In this document: in pieces, positions 35,601 to 44,916 of the stretch | How positions within the stretch are numbered: position 1 is the first letter of the stretch | Layout of the letters: the number at the start of each line of letters is the position of its first letter | Source: Pseudomonas fluorescens | GTDB taxonomy: Bacteria; Pseudomonadota; Gammaproteobacteria; Pseudomonadales; Pseudomonadaceae | Direction of reading: 5' to 3' | Assembly (NCBI RefSeq): GCF_001708445.1 | Contig: NZ_CP015637.1 | Span: 4,961,001 to 5,025,000 of the forward strand | Length of the DNA: 64,000 nucleotides | Position numbers and translations under genes: made by a program | The notes under the pieces: generated by a model | Told to the model about the DNA's origin: nothing | The model's database searches: none | What the model saw: the letters and a program-made list of their open reading frames with translations, nothing else

Positions 35601-36102
35601 CCAGTGACACGATCAACGCGGTGTCCTGGGCGCGGGTGCCGGTGGTGTCGGCGCCCGAACCGATCAGCAGGTTCACGCCCAGCACAATGCCTTTGAGCTG
35701 CAGGGCGATATAGGGCAGTACGCCCACCAGGCAGATCAGCGCGACCACCACGGCCAGCGATTGGGATTTGCCATAGCGAGCGGCGATAAAGTCGGCGATG
35801 GAGGTGATGTTTTCCTGCTTGCTGATCAGCACCATCTTTTGCAGGACCCACGGTGCAAACACAAGCAATAGCACCGGCCCCAGGTAGATCGGTAAAAATG
35901 CCCACAGTTGTTCGGCGGCCTGGCCTACGGCGCCGAAGAACGTCCAACTGGTGCAATACACGGCCAGCGACAGGCTATAGACCCACGCGCGCATACGCGG
36001 TGGCAGCGGCGCGTGGCGGCGGTCACCGTAAAAAGCGATGGCAAACATAATGGCCATATAGGCCAGGGCAACGGCGGCGATCAGCCCGCTGGACAGCGTC
36101 AT
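32632..36102 (-). CDS. Hybrid histidine kinase with sodium/solute symporter-like N-terminus
   Basis: The 1156-residue protein has about thirteen N-terminal transmembrane helices of the SSS/PutP type (residues about 1-500). These are followed by a PAS region (about 640-740, ISVVDQSLKLVAWNRRYLELFNYP), a coiled coil, a HisKA domain with AAVSHDLMQPLNAARLFSAALS (phospho-accepting His near 790), a HATPase domain (N box ILQNFLTNAFRYA; G boxes near VWDRGPGIPLD and GLGLGLAIADG), and a C-terminal receiver domain (about 1030-1156) with the phospho-acceptor Asp in LALVDYHLDHG. It resembles CbrA-like kinases but with an added receiver. GGAG lies 6 bp before the ATG. Its partner regulator is not in the window. 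Confidence 0.92.
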   Translation of the reverse strand: MTLSSGLIAAVALAYMAIMFAIAFYGDRRHAPLPPRMRAWVYSLSLAVYCTSWTFFGAVGQAAEQLWAFLPIYLGPVLLLVFAPWVLQKMVLISKQENITSIADFIAARYGKSQSLAVVVALICLVGVLPYIALQLKGIVLGVNLLIGSGADTTGTRAQDTALIVSLVLALFTIVFGTRNLDATEHHRGMVLAIAFESLVKLFAFLAVGAFVTYGLYDGFGDLFSQAMLAPRLEEYWKETVNWPSMVVQTGVAMMAIICLPRQFHVTVVENIDPQDLRLAKWVFPAYLILAALFVVPIALGGKMLLPGSVLPDSYVISLPLAEAHPALAVLAFIGGASAATGMVIVASIALSTMVSNDMLLPWLLRRSSAERPFEVFRHWMLSVRRVSIVIILLLAYVSYRLLGSTASLATIGQIAFAAVTQLAPAMLGALYWKQANRRGVFAGLAAGTFLWFYTLVLPVTAKSLGWSFSLFPGLTWLHSHPLGFSVTSLTLGTVFSLAGNFTLFVWVSMLSRTRVSEHWQAGRFIGQETSQRASARSMLSVQISDLLSLAARFVGEERAQQSFIRFAYRQGKGFNPNQNADNDWIAHTERLLAGVLGASSTRAVVKAAIEGREMQLEDVVRIADEASEVLQFNRALLQGAIENITQGISVVDQSLKLVAWNRRYLELFNYPEGLISVGRPIADIIRYNAERGLCGPGEAEVHVARRLHWMRQGRAHTSERLFPNGRVIELIGNPMPGGGFVMSFTDITAFREAEQALTEANEGLERRVTERTHELSQLNVALTDAKGAAESASQSKTRFLAAVSHDLMQPLNAARLFSAALSHQNDGLSNEARQLVQHLDSSLRSAEDLISDLLDISRLENGKINPQRQPFVLNELFDTLGAEFKALAQEQGLRFRLRGSRLRVDSDIKLLRRILQNFLTNAFRYADGPVLLGVRRRQGELCLEVWDRGPGIPLDKQQVIFEEFKRLDSHQTRAEKGLGLGLAIADGLCRVLGHRLSVRSWPGKGSVFSVRVPLARIQTSPQVKVPQESGLPLSGAQVLCVDNEESILIGMRSLLTRWGCEVWTATDQAQCAALLAEGVRPQLALVDYHLDHGETGTELMGWLRAQLAEPIPGVVISADGRPEMVAEVHAAGLDYLAKPVKPAALRALLSRHLPL

Positions 36103-36250
36103 GGTAACTCCGGACAGAAGAACACCCAGGCATTCCGGGCCCGGTTGGACAGTCTCGCATGATGCATGGGGTTAGTCAGTGTCGACCAAGGTCGTGTGGG
36201 ATCTTATGTCGCATGCCCGCTGATATTGGCTGCTGGTACAAGGCGCGCAC

Positions 36251-36634
36251 TTACCTCGGTGGCAGGGTTTTCTGGCGCAGGATGTAGATCGTCACCAGCA
36301 CGGCGCTGGTCAGCATGAAGCCGCGAGCCCAGGGCAGGGGGACCAGGTAGCAGGAGAAACCGATGCTCAACCACATCAGGCCGATGGCGTAGACCTTGCC
36401 CTTGAGCGGGATGCCATTGCCGTCGAGATAGTCGCGAATCCAAGGGCCCAGGCGCGGGTGCTCCACCAGCCAGCGGTAGAAACGCGGGGAGCTGCGTGCG
36501 AAGCAGGCGGCGGCGAGCAGGAGAAAGGGCGTGGTCGGCAAGACCGGCAGGAAAATACCGATGACCCCCAGCGCTACGCTCAACCAGCCGATGGCCAGCA
36601 GCACGTAGCGCAGGAGCAACGAGCGGTTGCCCAT
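36251..36634 (-). CDS. DUF454 (YbaN) family inner-membrane protein
   Basis: The 127-residue membrane protein has hydrophobic segments at about 6-40 and 85-115 and the DUF454 signature GVIGIFLPVLPTTPFLLLAAACFARSSPRFYRWL, seen as GIFLPVLPTTPF (about 26-37) followed by RSSPRF. The ATG at 36634 was chosen over an upstream TTG. It lies 20 bp downstream of the UPF0149 gene and may be co-transcribed with it. Family function is unknown. Confidence 0.88.
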   Translation of the reverse strand: MGNRSLLLRYVLLAIGWLSVALGVIGIFLPVLPTTPFLLLAAACFARSSPRFYRWLVEHPRLGPWIRDYLDGNGIPLKGKVYAIGLMWLSIGFSCYLVPLPWARGFMLTSAVLVTIYILRQKTLPPR

Positions 36635-36654
36635 GGGTGTCACGGGCAAACGAC

Positions 36655-37242
36655 TCAGTGGTGGCGTGGCTTGAGGATCGCCGGTTTTTCGTCAGGGGCG
36701 TTGCACAGCAGGTACAGGGCGGTGAGCGCTTCCGGAATCTGTACGATCATGTCGTCCATCAGGTTGGCGTCGGCGGCGATGTCGGAGAACTCCGGCTGGT
36801 CGTCGAACAGGCCCGAACCGACCATGATGGGCAGCAGCATTTCGCTGACTTCTTCCTCGGCGGTTTCGAACCAGGCGGCTTCACGCAGGAATACGCCTTC
36901 CATGAAGCCGATGCACCAGCCGCGCAGGTCGGAGTCGTCCGGCTCTTCGCCCAGGTCGAGGTCACACGGCAGTTCGAACTCTTCATCGGAGGCCAGTTGG
37001 CGACCGATGTGGGCCTTCAGGGCCACCAGGGTGGCTTCGATTTCTTCACGCTGGGCGGCGTCGGCGTAGTGCGGCTCTTCGGCGAACAAGGCGTCGATCC
37101 ACTCACGGTCCGGCACGATGTCGGAGGAGATCGACAAGGCGGTCAGGTAGCCGTGGGCGGCCACATAGTCCAGCGCCTCGTCATGCAGCTCATCGGCGTC
37201 GAGGAAGGCTTGCAGGCGGGTTAGTTGCTCAGCGAAGGACAT
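36655..37242 (-). CDS. UPF0149/YecA family protein
   Basis: The acidic 195-residue helical protein has the YecA/YgfB fold signature LRGWCIGFMEGVFL (about 106-119) and an N-terminal helix FAEQLTRLQAFLDADELHDEALD. The C-terminal Zn-binding SEC-C motif found in longer YecA members is absent; the protein ends in KPRHH. AAGGTAG lies before the ATG. Family role is uncertain. Confidence 0.85.
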   Translation of the reverse strand: MSFAEQLTRLQAFLDADELHDEALDYVAAHGYLTALSISSDIVPDREWIDALFAEEPHYADAAQREEIEATLVALKAHIGRQLASDEEFELPCDLDLGEEPDDSDLRGWCIGFMEGVFLREAAWFETAEEEVSEMLLPIMVGSGLFDDQPEFSDIAADANLMDDMIVQIPEALTALYLLCNAPDEKPAILKPRHH

Positions 37243-37516
37243 TGAAGGACTACCTTGGGAATAAACGATGCTGAATTCTAGGCTTTCTTGAGCGCCCAGG
37301 CCAGCCGCACTGCATATTTGCCAGGTTTTAGAGACGGACGTCTATTCGTCAGTCGCGCCCTTTGCCGGATGACCCTCGGGTATACTGCCGCGTTTTGTGA
37401 TGCCCCGCAGGCCAGGCACCAGGCCGAGAAAACTTCGTTTACGGATTATTTTCCGTGAAGCCGCGTTTTTTCGGCCAGCCTGTACTGAGGGTTTCGGCAC
37501 TTTTTTGGAGTTTTAC

Positions 37517-39643
37517 ATGCTCGAGCAGGCTCAACGCGTCCTCAAGGACATCTTCGGCTACGACAGTTTTCGTGGCCGCCAGGGTGCGATCATTGAGCGC
37601 GTGGCCAGTGGCGGTGATGCCCTGGTCCTGATGCCTACCGGCGGCGGCAAGTCGTTGTGTTTCCAGGTGCCCGCCTTGCTGCGTAACGGCCTGGCCGTGG
37701 TGGTGTCGCCGTTGATTGCGTTGATGGACGACCAGGTGGCGACCCTGGAGGAACTCGGTGTGGCGGCCGCGTCATTGAACTCCACCCTCAGCGCCGAACA
37801 GCAGCGCGACCTGGCCGCGCGCATCAAGCGCGGCGAAGTGAAAATGCTCTACCTCGCCCCAGAGCGCCTGGTGCAGCCACGCATGCTGGCCTTCCTGCAA
37901 AGCCTGGAAATCGCCCTGTTCGCCATCGACGAAGCCCACTGCGTTTCGCAATGGGGGCACGATTTCCGTCGCGAATACCTGCAATTGGGCCAGTTGGCAG
38001 AGTTGTTCCCCGACGTCCCGCGCATCGCGCTGACCGCCACCGCCGACAAGCGCACCCGCGAAGAGATTGTCGAGCGCCTGCATTTACAGAATGCCGAGCG
38101 CTTCCTGTCGAGCTTCGACCGACCGAATATTTTCTACCGCATCGTGCCCAAGGAGCAGCCACGCAAGCAGTTGCTGGCGTTCCTGTCCGAGCGGCGCAGC
38201 GATGCGGGCATTGTCTATTGCCTGTCGCGCAAGAAAGTCGATGAAGTGGCCGCCTTCCTGTGCGAGCAGGGTTACCCGGCGCTGCCGTACCACGCCGGCC
38301 TGCCCAATGAAACGCGCTCCGCCCACCAGAAACGCTTCCTCAACGAGGAAGGCCTGATCATGGTGGCAACCATCGCCTTCGGCATGGGGATCGACAAGTC
38401 CAACGTGCGCTTCGTGGCGCATATGGACCTGCCCAAGTCCCTCGAGGCTTACTACCAGGAAACCGGGCGTGCCGGCCGTGACGGGCTGCCAGCGGATGCC
38501 TGGATGGTCTACGGCCTGCAAGACGTGGTGATGCTCAAGCAGATGCTGCAGAACTCCGAGGGTGACGAACGCCACAAGCGCCTGGAACAGCACAAGCTCG
38601 ACGCCATGTTGTCGCTGTGCGAAGAGACGCGCTGCCGCCGCCAGACCCTGTTGGCGTACTTCGACGAAGACATGCCCGAGCCGTGCGGTCACTGTGACAA
38701 TTGCGTCGACGGCGTACAGACCTGGGACGCCACCGAACCGGCACGCCAGGGGTTGTCAGCGATCTACCGTACTGGCCAGCGTTATGGCGTGGGCCATCTG
38801 GTGGACGTATTGCTGGGCAAAGACAACGAAAAAGTGCGCAGCTTCGGTCACGAAAAACTCTCGGTCTATGGCGTCGGCAAGGCACGGGCCGAAGGCGAGT
38901 GGCGTTCACTGTTCCGACAGATGGTCGCGCGCGGCCTGGTTGATATCGACATCGAGGGCTACGGCGGCCTGCGCCTGAACGACAGTTGCCGGCCGCTGCT
39001 CAAGGGCGAAGTGAGCCTGGAACTGCGTCGCGACCTCAAGCCGCAAACCACCGCCAAGAGCAGCACCAGCCAGGCCAGCCAACTGGTGCGTGGCGAAGAA
39101 CGCGAGCAGTGGGAAGCCTTGCGCACCCTGCGGCGCAAACTGGCACAGGAACACAGCGTGCCGCCTTACGTCATCTTCCCCGACTCGACCCTGTTGGAGA
39201 TGCTGCGCGAGCAACCCACCACCCTGGCCGAGATGGCCCGGGTCAGCGGCGTGGGTGCGCGCAAGCTGGAGCGTTATGGCCAAGCCTTCCTCGAAGTGCT
39301 CGGCGGCCAGGCCGAGGCGCCGAAGGAAGTCGCCGATATTCGCCATGAATTGATCAGCCTGGCACGCGCCGGCATGACCCCGATTCAGATCGCCGGCCAA
39401 CTGCAATGTTCGGAGAAAAACGTCTACACCCTGTTGGCTGAATCCATCGGCAAGCAACAGCTGTCCCTGGAGCAGGCCCTTGATTTGCCGGAAGATTTGC
39501 TCGGCGAAATCCAAGACGCCTTCCTCGATGGAGAAGGCGAATTGCCAGCCGTTTCGGAGATTGCGCCGCTGTTTACCGGGCGTGTGCCTGAGGGTGTTTT
39601 GTACTGTGTTCGGGCGGCATTGCAGTCGGAATTCGAAATTTAG
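37517..39643 (+). CDS. recQ: ATP-dependent DNA helicase RecQ
   Basis: RecQ is a 3'-5' helicase acting in RecF-type recombination and fork repair. The 708-residue protein has the Q motif/Walker A region ([19 protein letters not shown]), DEAH box ([16 protein letters not shown]), helicase C-terminal motif [10 protein letters not shown], zinc-binding Cys (RCRR..CGHCDNC), a winged-helix RQC domain and an HRDC domain (about 520-595). It is about 100 residues longer than E. coli RecQ because of a C-terminal helix-turn-helix extension ([21 protein letters not shown]). GGAG lies 7 bp before the ATG at 37517; the longer frame from 37397 was rejected. Confidence 0.96.
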   Translation: MLEQAQRVLKDIFGYDSFRGRQGAIIERVASGGDALVLMPTGGGKSLCFQVPALLRNGLAVVVSPLIALMDDQVATLEELGVAAASLNSTLSAEQQRDLAARIKRGEVKMLYLAPERLVQPRMLAFLQSLEIALFAIDEAHCVSQWGHDFRREYLQLGQLAELFPDVPRIALTATADKRTREEIVERLHLQNAERFLSSFDRPNIFYRIVPKEQPRKQLLAFLSERRSDAGIVYCLSRKKVDEVAAFLCEQGYPALPYHAGLPNETRSAHQKRFLNEEGLIMVATIAFGMGIDKSNVRFVAHMDLPKSLEAYYQETGRAGRDGLPADAWMVYGLQDVVMLKQMLQNSEGDERHKRLEQHKLDAMLSLCEETRCRRQTLLAYFDEDMPEPCGHCDNCVDGVQTWDATEPARQGLSAIYRTGQRYGVGHLVDVLLGKDNEKVRSFGHEKLSVYGVGKARAEGEWRSLFRQMVARGLVDIDIEGYGGLRLNDSCRPLLKGEVSLELRRDLKPQTTAKSSTSQASQLVRGEEREQWEALRTLRRKLAQEHSVPPYVIFPDSTLLEMLREQPTTLAEMARVSGVGARKLERYGQAFLEVLGGQAEAPKEVADIRHELISLARAGMTPIQIAGQLQCSEKNVYTLLAESIGKQQLSLEQALDLPEDLLGEIQDAFLDGEGELPAVSEIAPLFTGRVPEGVLYCVRAALQSEFEI

Positions 39644-39712
39644 TGTGCCAATTACGACAATGTAACGAATCAGTACATAGCAGACCTTGCCTACTGACAT
39701 GGCTCATGCTTA

Positions 39713-39739
39713 GCTGACTAATAATTAGCCATACTTTAT
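39713..39739. promoter_or_regulatory. Palindromic operator candidate upstream of SlyA/MarR gene
   Basis: CTAAT-A-ATTAG, flanked by TTAGC on the left, resembles the TTAGC..GCTAA sites of SlyA-type regulators. It lies about 30 bp before the regulator start, where autoregulation is expected. Confidence 0.45.
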
Positions 39740-39764
39740 TTTCAGTCTAACCCATGAGTTTTTT

Positions 39765-40199
39765 ATGCCGTTAACCGATCAACACCGTTTTGGCATGCAG
39801 TTGGCGCAAATGTCCCGAGGTTGGCGCGCCGAGCTGGACCGCCGTCTGGCCGGGCTGGGCTTGTCCCAGGCGCGCTGGCTGGTGCTGTTGCACCTGGCTC
39901 GTTTCGAAGAAGCACCGACGCAACGCGAGTTGGCGCAAAGCGTCGGCGTGGAAGGCCCGACCCTGGCACGTTTGCTCGATAGCCTGGAAGGCCAGGGCCT
40001 GGTGCAGCGCCAGGCCGTGGTGGAAGACCGCCGTGCCAAGCGTATTCTGCTATGCGATAGCGCCCGCCCCTTGATCGAGCAGATCGAGACCATTGCCACT
40101 GCCTTGCGCCATGAACTGTTCGTGGGCGTGGATGAAGAAGATATGCGCGTGTGCATGCGCGTGCATGGGCATATCCTGGCGAATCTGGAAAAGTCCTGA
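39765..40199 (+). CDS. SlyA/MarR family transcriptional regulator
   Basis: The 144-residue winged-helix protein shows SQARWLVLLHLARF (about 34-47), recognition region TQRELAQSVGVEGPTLARLLDSLEGQGLVQR (about 52-82) and the wing basic motif DRRAKRILLCDSA (about 88-100), typical of SlyA. A palindrome upstream suggests autoregulation. No target gene is adjacent: recQ ends upstream and a REPIN follows. Confidence 0.88.
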   Translation: MPLTDQHRFGMQLAQMSRGWRAELDRRLAGLGLSQARWLVLLHLARFEEAPTQRELAQSVGVEGPTLARLLDSLEGQGLVQRQAVVEDRRAKRILLCDSARPLIEQIETIATALRHELFVGVDEEDMRVCMRVHGHILANLEKS

Positions 40200-40269
40200 C
40201 ACGGCTGGATCCAGGGCGTGTTGTGGCGAGTGAGTGTGTACCCTCGCCACAACACCAGTTAAGGCTTTT

Positions 40270-40371
40270 TTGTAGGAGCGAGCTTGCTCGCGAAGAACTC
40301 ACAGGCGCCGCGTTGATTCAGGAAACACGCGTGATCGTTGACGTTTTTCGCGAGCAAGCTCGCTCCTACAA
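40270..40371. repeat. REPIN (GAGCGAGCTTGCTCGCG type)
   Basis: TGTAGGAGCGAGCTTGCTCG and CGAGCAAGCTCGCTCCTACA are inverted copies about 50 bp apart. It is a different REP subtype from the one at 32538. Confidence 0.88.
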
Positions 40372-40403
40372 GAAGGCGATGTACGCTTAACTGAACGGCA
40401 TTA

Positions 40404-40429
40404 GGGCAAGCCCCCTCCCACAGGGGGCC
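40404..40429 (-). terminator. Single REP hairpin behind araH
   Basis: GCCCCCT and AGGGGGC form a stem immediately downstream of the araH stop. It is a REP-family sequence and may end or protect the leftward sugar-transport transcript; no T-tract is present. Confidence 0.5.
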
Positions 40430-40442
40430 TGAGGTATTCGGT

Positions 40443-41408
40443 CTAGCGCTGCTTCATGCGGTCGATGATGACCGCCAGCAACAGGATCGAACCGCGGATC
40501 ACATACTGGTAGAAGGTATCGATATTCTTCAGGTTCATCGCATTCTCGATGATCGCCAGGATCAACACCCCGGCAATCACGTGGCGAATCATGCCGATGC
40601 CACCACTCAACGACACCCCACCCAGCACACACGCCGAAATCACCGTCAGCTCGAAGCCCTGGCCGATCATCGGCTGGCCCGAGGTCATGCGCGAGGCGAG
40701 GATCACCCCAGCCAACGCGCCGATCAAGCCGTGAACGGCAAAGATGATGATCTTGGTGCGGTCGACGTTGACCCCGGCGAGCAACGCCGCTTCCTGGTTA
40801 CCGCCAATGGCCATGGTGTTGCGCCCATAGGTGGTGTAGTTGAGCAGCCAGCCGAAGAACACAAAGCACAGCACGGTGATAATGATCGGCACCGGCACGC
40901 CCAGCAATTGGCCGTTGCCGAACACGAAGAAGCGCTCGTCCATCACCCCCACGGCCTTGCCGTTCGAGAAGATATAGGCCAGGCCGCGCACGATCTGCAT
41001 GGTCGCCAAGGTCGCGATCAATGCATTGATGCGCAGCTTGGCGATCACGATGCCGTTGATCAGCCCCACCACCAGGCCCATGGCCAACGCCGCGGACACG
41101 CCGAGCACCACGCTGTCGGTGTCGCGGATCACGATCCCCGCCACCACGCCGGCGCAAGCGATCACCGAGCCCACCGATAAGTCGAAGTGCCCCGAGGCCA
41201 GGCAAAACAGCATGGTGCACGCCGCAATACCCACGGTGGAAATCGCCAGGCCCAGACCGCGCATATTCAGCGGCGAAAGGAAGTTGTCGATGAACAGTGC
41301 GCTGAGCACAAAGATGCTCAGGGCTGCCAACAGCATGACCCAATCATCGAGAAACTTGCGCTGGTTGAAACCCGGCCAGAAGCCCTTTGCAGTTTTTACC
41401 TGAGACAT
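40443..41408 (-). CDS. araH: Sugar ABC transporter permease (AraH-like)
   Basis: This 321-residue inner-membrane permease of the RbsC/AraH family has about nine to ten helices. The loop ASGHFDLSVGSVIACAGVVAG (about 73-93) and AIGGNQEAALLAGVNVDRTK (about 202-221, permease EAA-like loop) are visible. The ATG at 41408 has GAGGG 7 bp upstream; the TTG two codons further was rejected. It is the last gene of SDR-araF-araG-araH. Substrate assignment follows AraF. Confidence 0.88.
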   Translation of the reverse strand: MSQVKTAKGFWPGFNQRKFLDDWVMLLAALSIFVLSALFIDNFLSPLNMRGLGLAISTVGIAACTMLFCLASGHFDLSVGSVIACAGVVAGIVIRDTDSVVLGVSAALAMGLVVGLINGIVIAKLRINALIATLATMQIVRGLAYIFSNGKAVGVMDERFFVFGNGQLLGVPVPIIITVLCFVFFGWLLNYTTYGRNTMAIGGNQEAALLAGVNVDRTKIIIFAVHGLIGALAGVILASRMTSGQPMIGQGFELTVISACVLGGVSLSGGIGMIRHVIAGVLILAIIENAMNLKNIDTFYQYVIRGSILLLAVIIDRMKQR

Positions 41409-41427
41409 ACCCAAACCCTCTTATTCT

Positions 41428-42927
41428 TCAAGCCCGCGAACGCGGGAGAGCCAGTTGCAGCAGCCGTGCTTCATCCGCTTGATCGCGGGTCAATTCGCCA
41501 GTGAGGGCGCCTTCGCTCATCACCAGGATGCGGTCGGAGATGCCCATTACTTCCATCAGGTCGCTGGACACCACGATCACCGCAATACCGCTGGCCGCCA
41601 GGTTATGGATGATCTGGTAGATCTCCGACTTGGCGCCGATATCGATGCCGCGCGTCGGTTCGTCCAGCAGCAGGACCTTCATCGGCATCGACAGCCAGCG
41701 ACCCAGAATGGCCTTTTGCTGATTGCCGCCCGAGAGGAACATGATTTTCTGCTCGGCGTTCGGCGTCTTGACCTTCATCGCCTTGATCTGGTGGTCGGCG
41801 TTGCCGGTTTCCCACTCGTCACGCAACAACCAGCCGAACGATGCGTGGGCACCACGGGCGCTGATGTTGATGTTCTCCGCGACGCTGGACAGCGGAATAA
41901 TGCCTTCCTTCTTACGGTCTTCAGGGCACAGCAACACGCCGCCGGCGATTGCATCGCGCGGTGAACGCAGTTGCAGCGGTTCACCGCACAATTGCAACTG
42001 CCCGGCGCTGCTGCGTTCCAGCCCGCTGAGCAGGCGCAACAGCTCGGTCCGCCCGGCGCCGACCAGCCCGAACAGGCCGAGGATCTCGCCCTTGTGCGCC
42101 GCGAAACTCACCGGTTCGCGCAGGCCAGGGCCGAGCAGGCCGTCGACCTTCAGCGCCACATCACCGCGCTCACGCGGGCGATAGTCGTAGATGTCCTGGA
42201 TATCGCGACCGACCATGCACGTCACCAGTTGGTCGTGGGTCAGCGCACTCATGTCGTCGAAGGTGCGCACGTAGCGGCCGTCCTTGAACACCGTCACCGC
42301 GTTGCAGATGCGGAATACCTCTTCCATGCGGTGGGACACATAGAGCACCACTTTGCCCTCGTCCCTCAGGCGTCCGATGATGGTCATCAAGCGGTCGATT
42401 TCCCGGGCGGACAAGCTGCTGGTGGGCTCGTCGAACGCAATCACATGGGCGCCGCGGGACAGGGCCTTGGCGATCTCCACCAGTTGGCGCTGGCCCAGGG
42501 ACAGGCGCCCGAGCTTCTCCTCGGGGTCGATTTCATCGGCCAGGCCCTTGAGGCAGGCCAGGGCCTGCTTGCGCAGCAGGCTACGATTGACCACGCCGAA
42601 GCGCGACGGCAAATGCCCGAGGAACAGGTTTTCCGCGACAGTCATTTCCGGTACCAGGTGCAGTTCCTGGTGAATCACCGCGACGCCGCTGGCGATGCTG
42701 TCGGCGGCGCATTTGAAATCCATGGCCTGCTCGCCGATATGCACCGTGCCGCTGCTGGGAATATAGGCCCCCCCGAGGATTTTAAGCAGGGTCGACTTAC
42801 CGGCACCGTTCTCCCCCATCAGCGCATGCACCTGGTGCGGACGCGCTTCAAAGCTGATCTGCGCCAGCGCCTTGACCCCGGGAAATTCCTTGCCGATGCC
42901 GTCGAACCGCAGAGCCGCCCCGTTCAT
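41428..42927 (-). CDS. araG: Sugar ABC transporter ATP-binding protein (AraG-like)
   Basis: The 499-residue protein contains two fused ABC ATPase domains, as in AraG/RbsA/MglA. The first has Walker [11 protein letters not shown] (about 36-45), signature [15 protein letters not shown] and Walker [12 protein letters not shown]. The second has a degenerate Walker A ([16 protein letters not shown]), signature [15 protein letters not shown] and [20 protein letters not shown]. The ATG overlaps the araF stop as ATGA. It energises the sugar importer. Confidence 0.92.
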   Translation of the reverse strand: MNGAALRFDGIGKEFPGVKALAQISFEARPHQVHALMGENGAGKSTLLKILGGAYIPSSGTVHIGEQAMDFKCAADSIASGVAVIHQELHLVPEMTVAENLFLGHLPSRFGVVNRSLLRKQALACLKGLADEIDPEEKLGRLSLGQRQLVEIAKALSRGAHVIAFDEPTSSLSAREIDRLMTIIGRLRDEGKVVLYVSHRMEEVFRICNAVTVFKDGRYVRTFDDMSALTHDQLVTCMVGRDIQDIYDYRPRERGDVALKVDGLLGPGLREPVSFAAHKGEILGLFGLVGAGRTELLRLLSGLERSSAGQLQLCGEPLQLRSPRDAIAGGVLLCPEDRKKEGIIPLSSVAENINISARGAHASFGWLLRDEWETGNADHQIKAMKVKTPNAEQKIMFLSGGNQQKAILGRWLSMPMKVLLLDEPTRGIDIGAKSEIYQIIHNLAASGIAVIVVSSDLMEVMGISDRILVMSEGALTGELTRDQADEARLLQLALPRSRA

Positions 42928-43910
42928 TTCCACAACCCTATTTTGCTCAGTTCAGCCTTGAAGTTGGCGCGGGTGATCAGCGTCACGTTATCCAGGGCGG
43001 TAAACTTGGCCGGCTCAGTCCCTTTGGTTACCCACTCGAACATCGCCGTGGCCGTTTTATAGCCGGAGGCATCCGGGCTCAACAGCATCGAGCCGTAGAA
43101 ACCGGTGTCGGATTTTTTCAGTTCTTCGATGGCGTCGGTGCCGTTGATGCCCACGCCGATCACGTTCGCCGCCTTGAAGCCGGCGCTTTCGGTGGCGCGC
43201 ACGCCACCGAGCACGGTGCTGTCGTTCATACCGCCGATGATCAGGTTTTTCGCGCCACGGGGCAGTTTGACCAAGGCGGAGTTGGTGGAATCCATGCTAC
43301 CGGGGACGTCGAGGGTTTTCTGTGCGCTGAACAGGATATGGTCGGCCGGCAACCCGGCGGCCTTGAGGCCCTCCACCGAGCCGTCGGTGCGTTTCTTGCC
43401 GGTTTCCAACTCGTCAAAGGTGTTGATGACCGCGTAAGTGTCCTTCCAGTCCCAGTTGCGCTGCTTGGCTTGCGCAGCCATGGCTTCGCCCTGTTTCTGG
43501 CCGATCTTGTAGGCGTCCAGGCCGACGTAGGGCACGTCTTCCATGGGCTTGCCCTTGGCGTCGACAAAGCGGTCGTCCACCGCCAGCACTTTCAGGTTAT
43601 TGAGCTTGGCCTTGGCCATGATTGCCGGGCCCAGGGACACATCCGGCGGGCAGATGACAAAGCCCTTGGCGCCATTGGCGGCCAGGGTGTCGATGGCCGA
43701 GAGGGTTTTCTCACCGTCCGGCACGGCGATCTTGATCACGGTAAAGCCCTGGTCCTTGCCGGCCTTTTCGGCAAAGGCCCATTCGGTCTGGAACCAGGGT
43801 TCCTCCGCCTGTTTGACCAGGAAGCCGATCTTCACTTCTTCGGCACAGGCCAATGCGCTGAAGCCGCTTAACGCAATAGCGGCGGCGAGAACGCGTATTC
43901 CTTTTTTCAT
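42924..43910 (-). CDS. araF: Periplasmic L-arabinose-type binding protein (AraF-like)
   Basis: The 328-residue binding protein has a signal peptide (about 1-23, ending ACA) and the type-I sugar-binding fold: [57 protein letters not shown] and a hinge region with [18 protein letters not shown]. The N-terminal [12 protein letters not shown] region matches AraF more than RbsB. GAGG lies 8 bp before the ATG at 43910. Arabinose is the likely ligand; related pentoses or galactose remain possible. No arabinose catabolic enzymes apart from the SDR are in the window. Confidence 0.9.
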   Translation of the reverse strand: MKKGIRVLAAAIALSGFSALACAEEVKIGFLVKQAEEPWFQTEWAFAEKAGKDQGFTVIKIAVPDGEKTLSAIDTLAANGAKGFVICPPDVSLGPAIMAKAKLNNLKVLAVDDRFVDAKGKPMEDVPYVGLDAYKIGQKQGEAMAAQAKQRNWDWKDTYAVINTFDELETGKKRTDGSVEGLKAAGLPADHILFSAQKTLDVPGSMDSTNSALVKLPRGAKNLIIGGMNDSTVLGGVRATESAGFKAANVIGVGINGTDAIEELKKSDTGFYGSMLLSPDASGYKTATAMFEWVTKGTEPAKFTALDNVTLITRANFKAELSKIGLWK

Positions 43911-43946
43911 GAATGGCACCTCTTGTTGTTATTGGGGCGGCGACGT

Positions 43947-44768
43947 CTAGTCGTGGTACATCACGGAGCGCCCACCATCGATCATCAGGCAGGTGGCGTT
44001 GATAAAAGGCGCCTCGTCAGTGGCCAGGAACAGCGCGCTCATGGCCACCTCGATGGGCTGGCCGATACGCTTGGGCGGGTGCAGGTCGAACGCGCGCTGG
44101 CGCTCGGCATGCGGGTCGGGGAAGCCGTTCCAGTAGTCGACGTTGAGCTGGGTCTCGATATAGCCCGGCGCGATGGCATTCACGCGGATGCCCTTGGGCG
44201 CGTACTCGATACCGAGGGCGCGGGTCAGGCCGAGCAGGCCGTGCTTGGCGACGGGATAGGGAAAGCAGCCGGGAATGATGTGGCTGGAATGGGTGGAAGC
44301 GATGTTGATGATGTTGCCGATGCCCTGCTCGATCATGTGCGGCAACACTGCACGGCAGCCGTACCACGCGCCGTCGAGGTCGATGGCAAAGCAGCGACGC
44401 CAGTCTTCGTCGGTCATTTCCAGAGGGTCGCGGAACACATTGACCCCGGCACAATTGACCAGCACATCCACGCGGCCAAAGCGCTCGATGGCCACATTGA
44501 CCAACGCCTGCCATTGCTCCTTGGACGTGATGTCGACGGGCTGTGCATGGATTTCGGCGCCGCGTTCACGCCAATGGGCAGCGACAGCCTCGACCTTTGC
44601 GCCCTGGATATCCGCGATCACCAGGCGCGCCTGCTGGGCCTGGAAACAGGCAACGATCGCCTCGCCAATGCCTTGGGCGGCGCCAGTGACGATCACCACC
44701 TTGTTTTTCAGCCGATCGCCGTAAGTCGGCTCGGGTACGGCGGGGAGTGACAACGGTTGTGCCTGCAT
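43947..44768 (-). CDS. SDR oxidoreductase, probable sugar dehydrogenase
   Basis: The 273-residue short-chain dehydrogenase has the NAD(P) motif VVIVTGAAQGIGEAI (about 24-38), NCAGVN, the catalytic Ser in INIASTHSSH (about 155) and Tyr-Lys in YPVAKHG (about 168-172). It is the first gene of the araFGH operon, 37 bp upstream of araF. In an oxidative (non-phosphorylating) sugar pathway it could oxidise L-arabinose or a pathway intermediate such as a keto-deoxy acid. The exact step is inferred. Confidence 0.85.
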   Translation of the reverse strand: MQAQPLSLPAVPEPTYGDRLKNKVVIVTGAAQGIGEAIVACFQAQQARLVIADIQGAKVEAVAAHWRERGAEIHAQPVDITSKEQWQALVNVAIERFGRVDVLVNCAGVNVFRDPLEMTDEDWRRCFAIDLDGAWYGCRAVLPHMIEQGIGNIINIASTHSSHIIPGCFPYPVAKHGLLGLTRALGIEYAPKGIRVNAIAPGYIETQLNVDYWNGFPDPHAERQRAFDLHPPKRIGQPIEVAMSALFLATDEAPFINATCLMIDGGRSVMYHD

Positions 44769-44879
44769 CGCTTCACCTGTTTTATTTTTGGTAGTGAGTG
44801 CTGATGCCGCCGACTATAAACCCGAAAGCCGAAATATCTCAATATATAAATTTGCATCCCACATAGTGAGCATAGATAT

Positions 44880-44906
44880 AAAAAAACCGGCCTTGCTCGC
44901 CGGTTT
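44880..44906 (-). terminator. Rho-independent terminator of the GNAT gene
   Basis: AAACCGGC and GCCGGTTT pair around a CTTGCTC loop; on the minus strand a run of seven T residues follows. It lies 11 bp past the stop of the leftward acetyltransferase gene. Confidence 0.85.
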
Positions 44907-44916
44907 ACGAGGGGTA

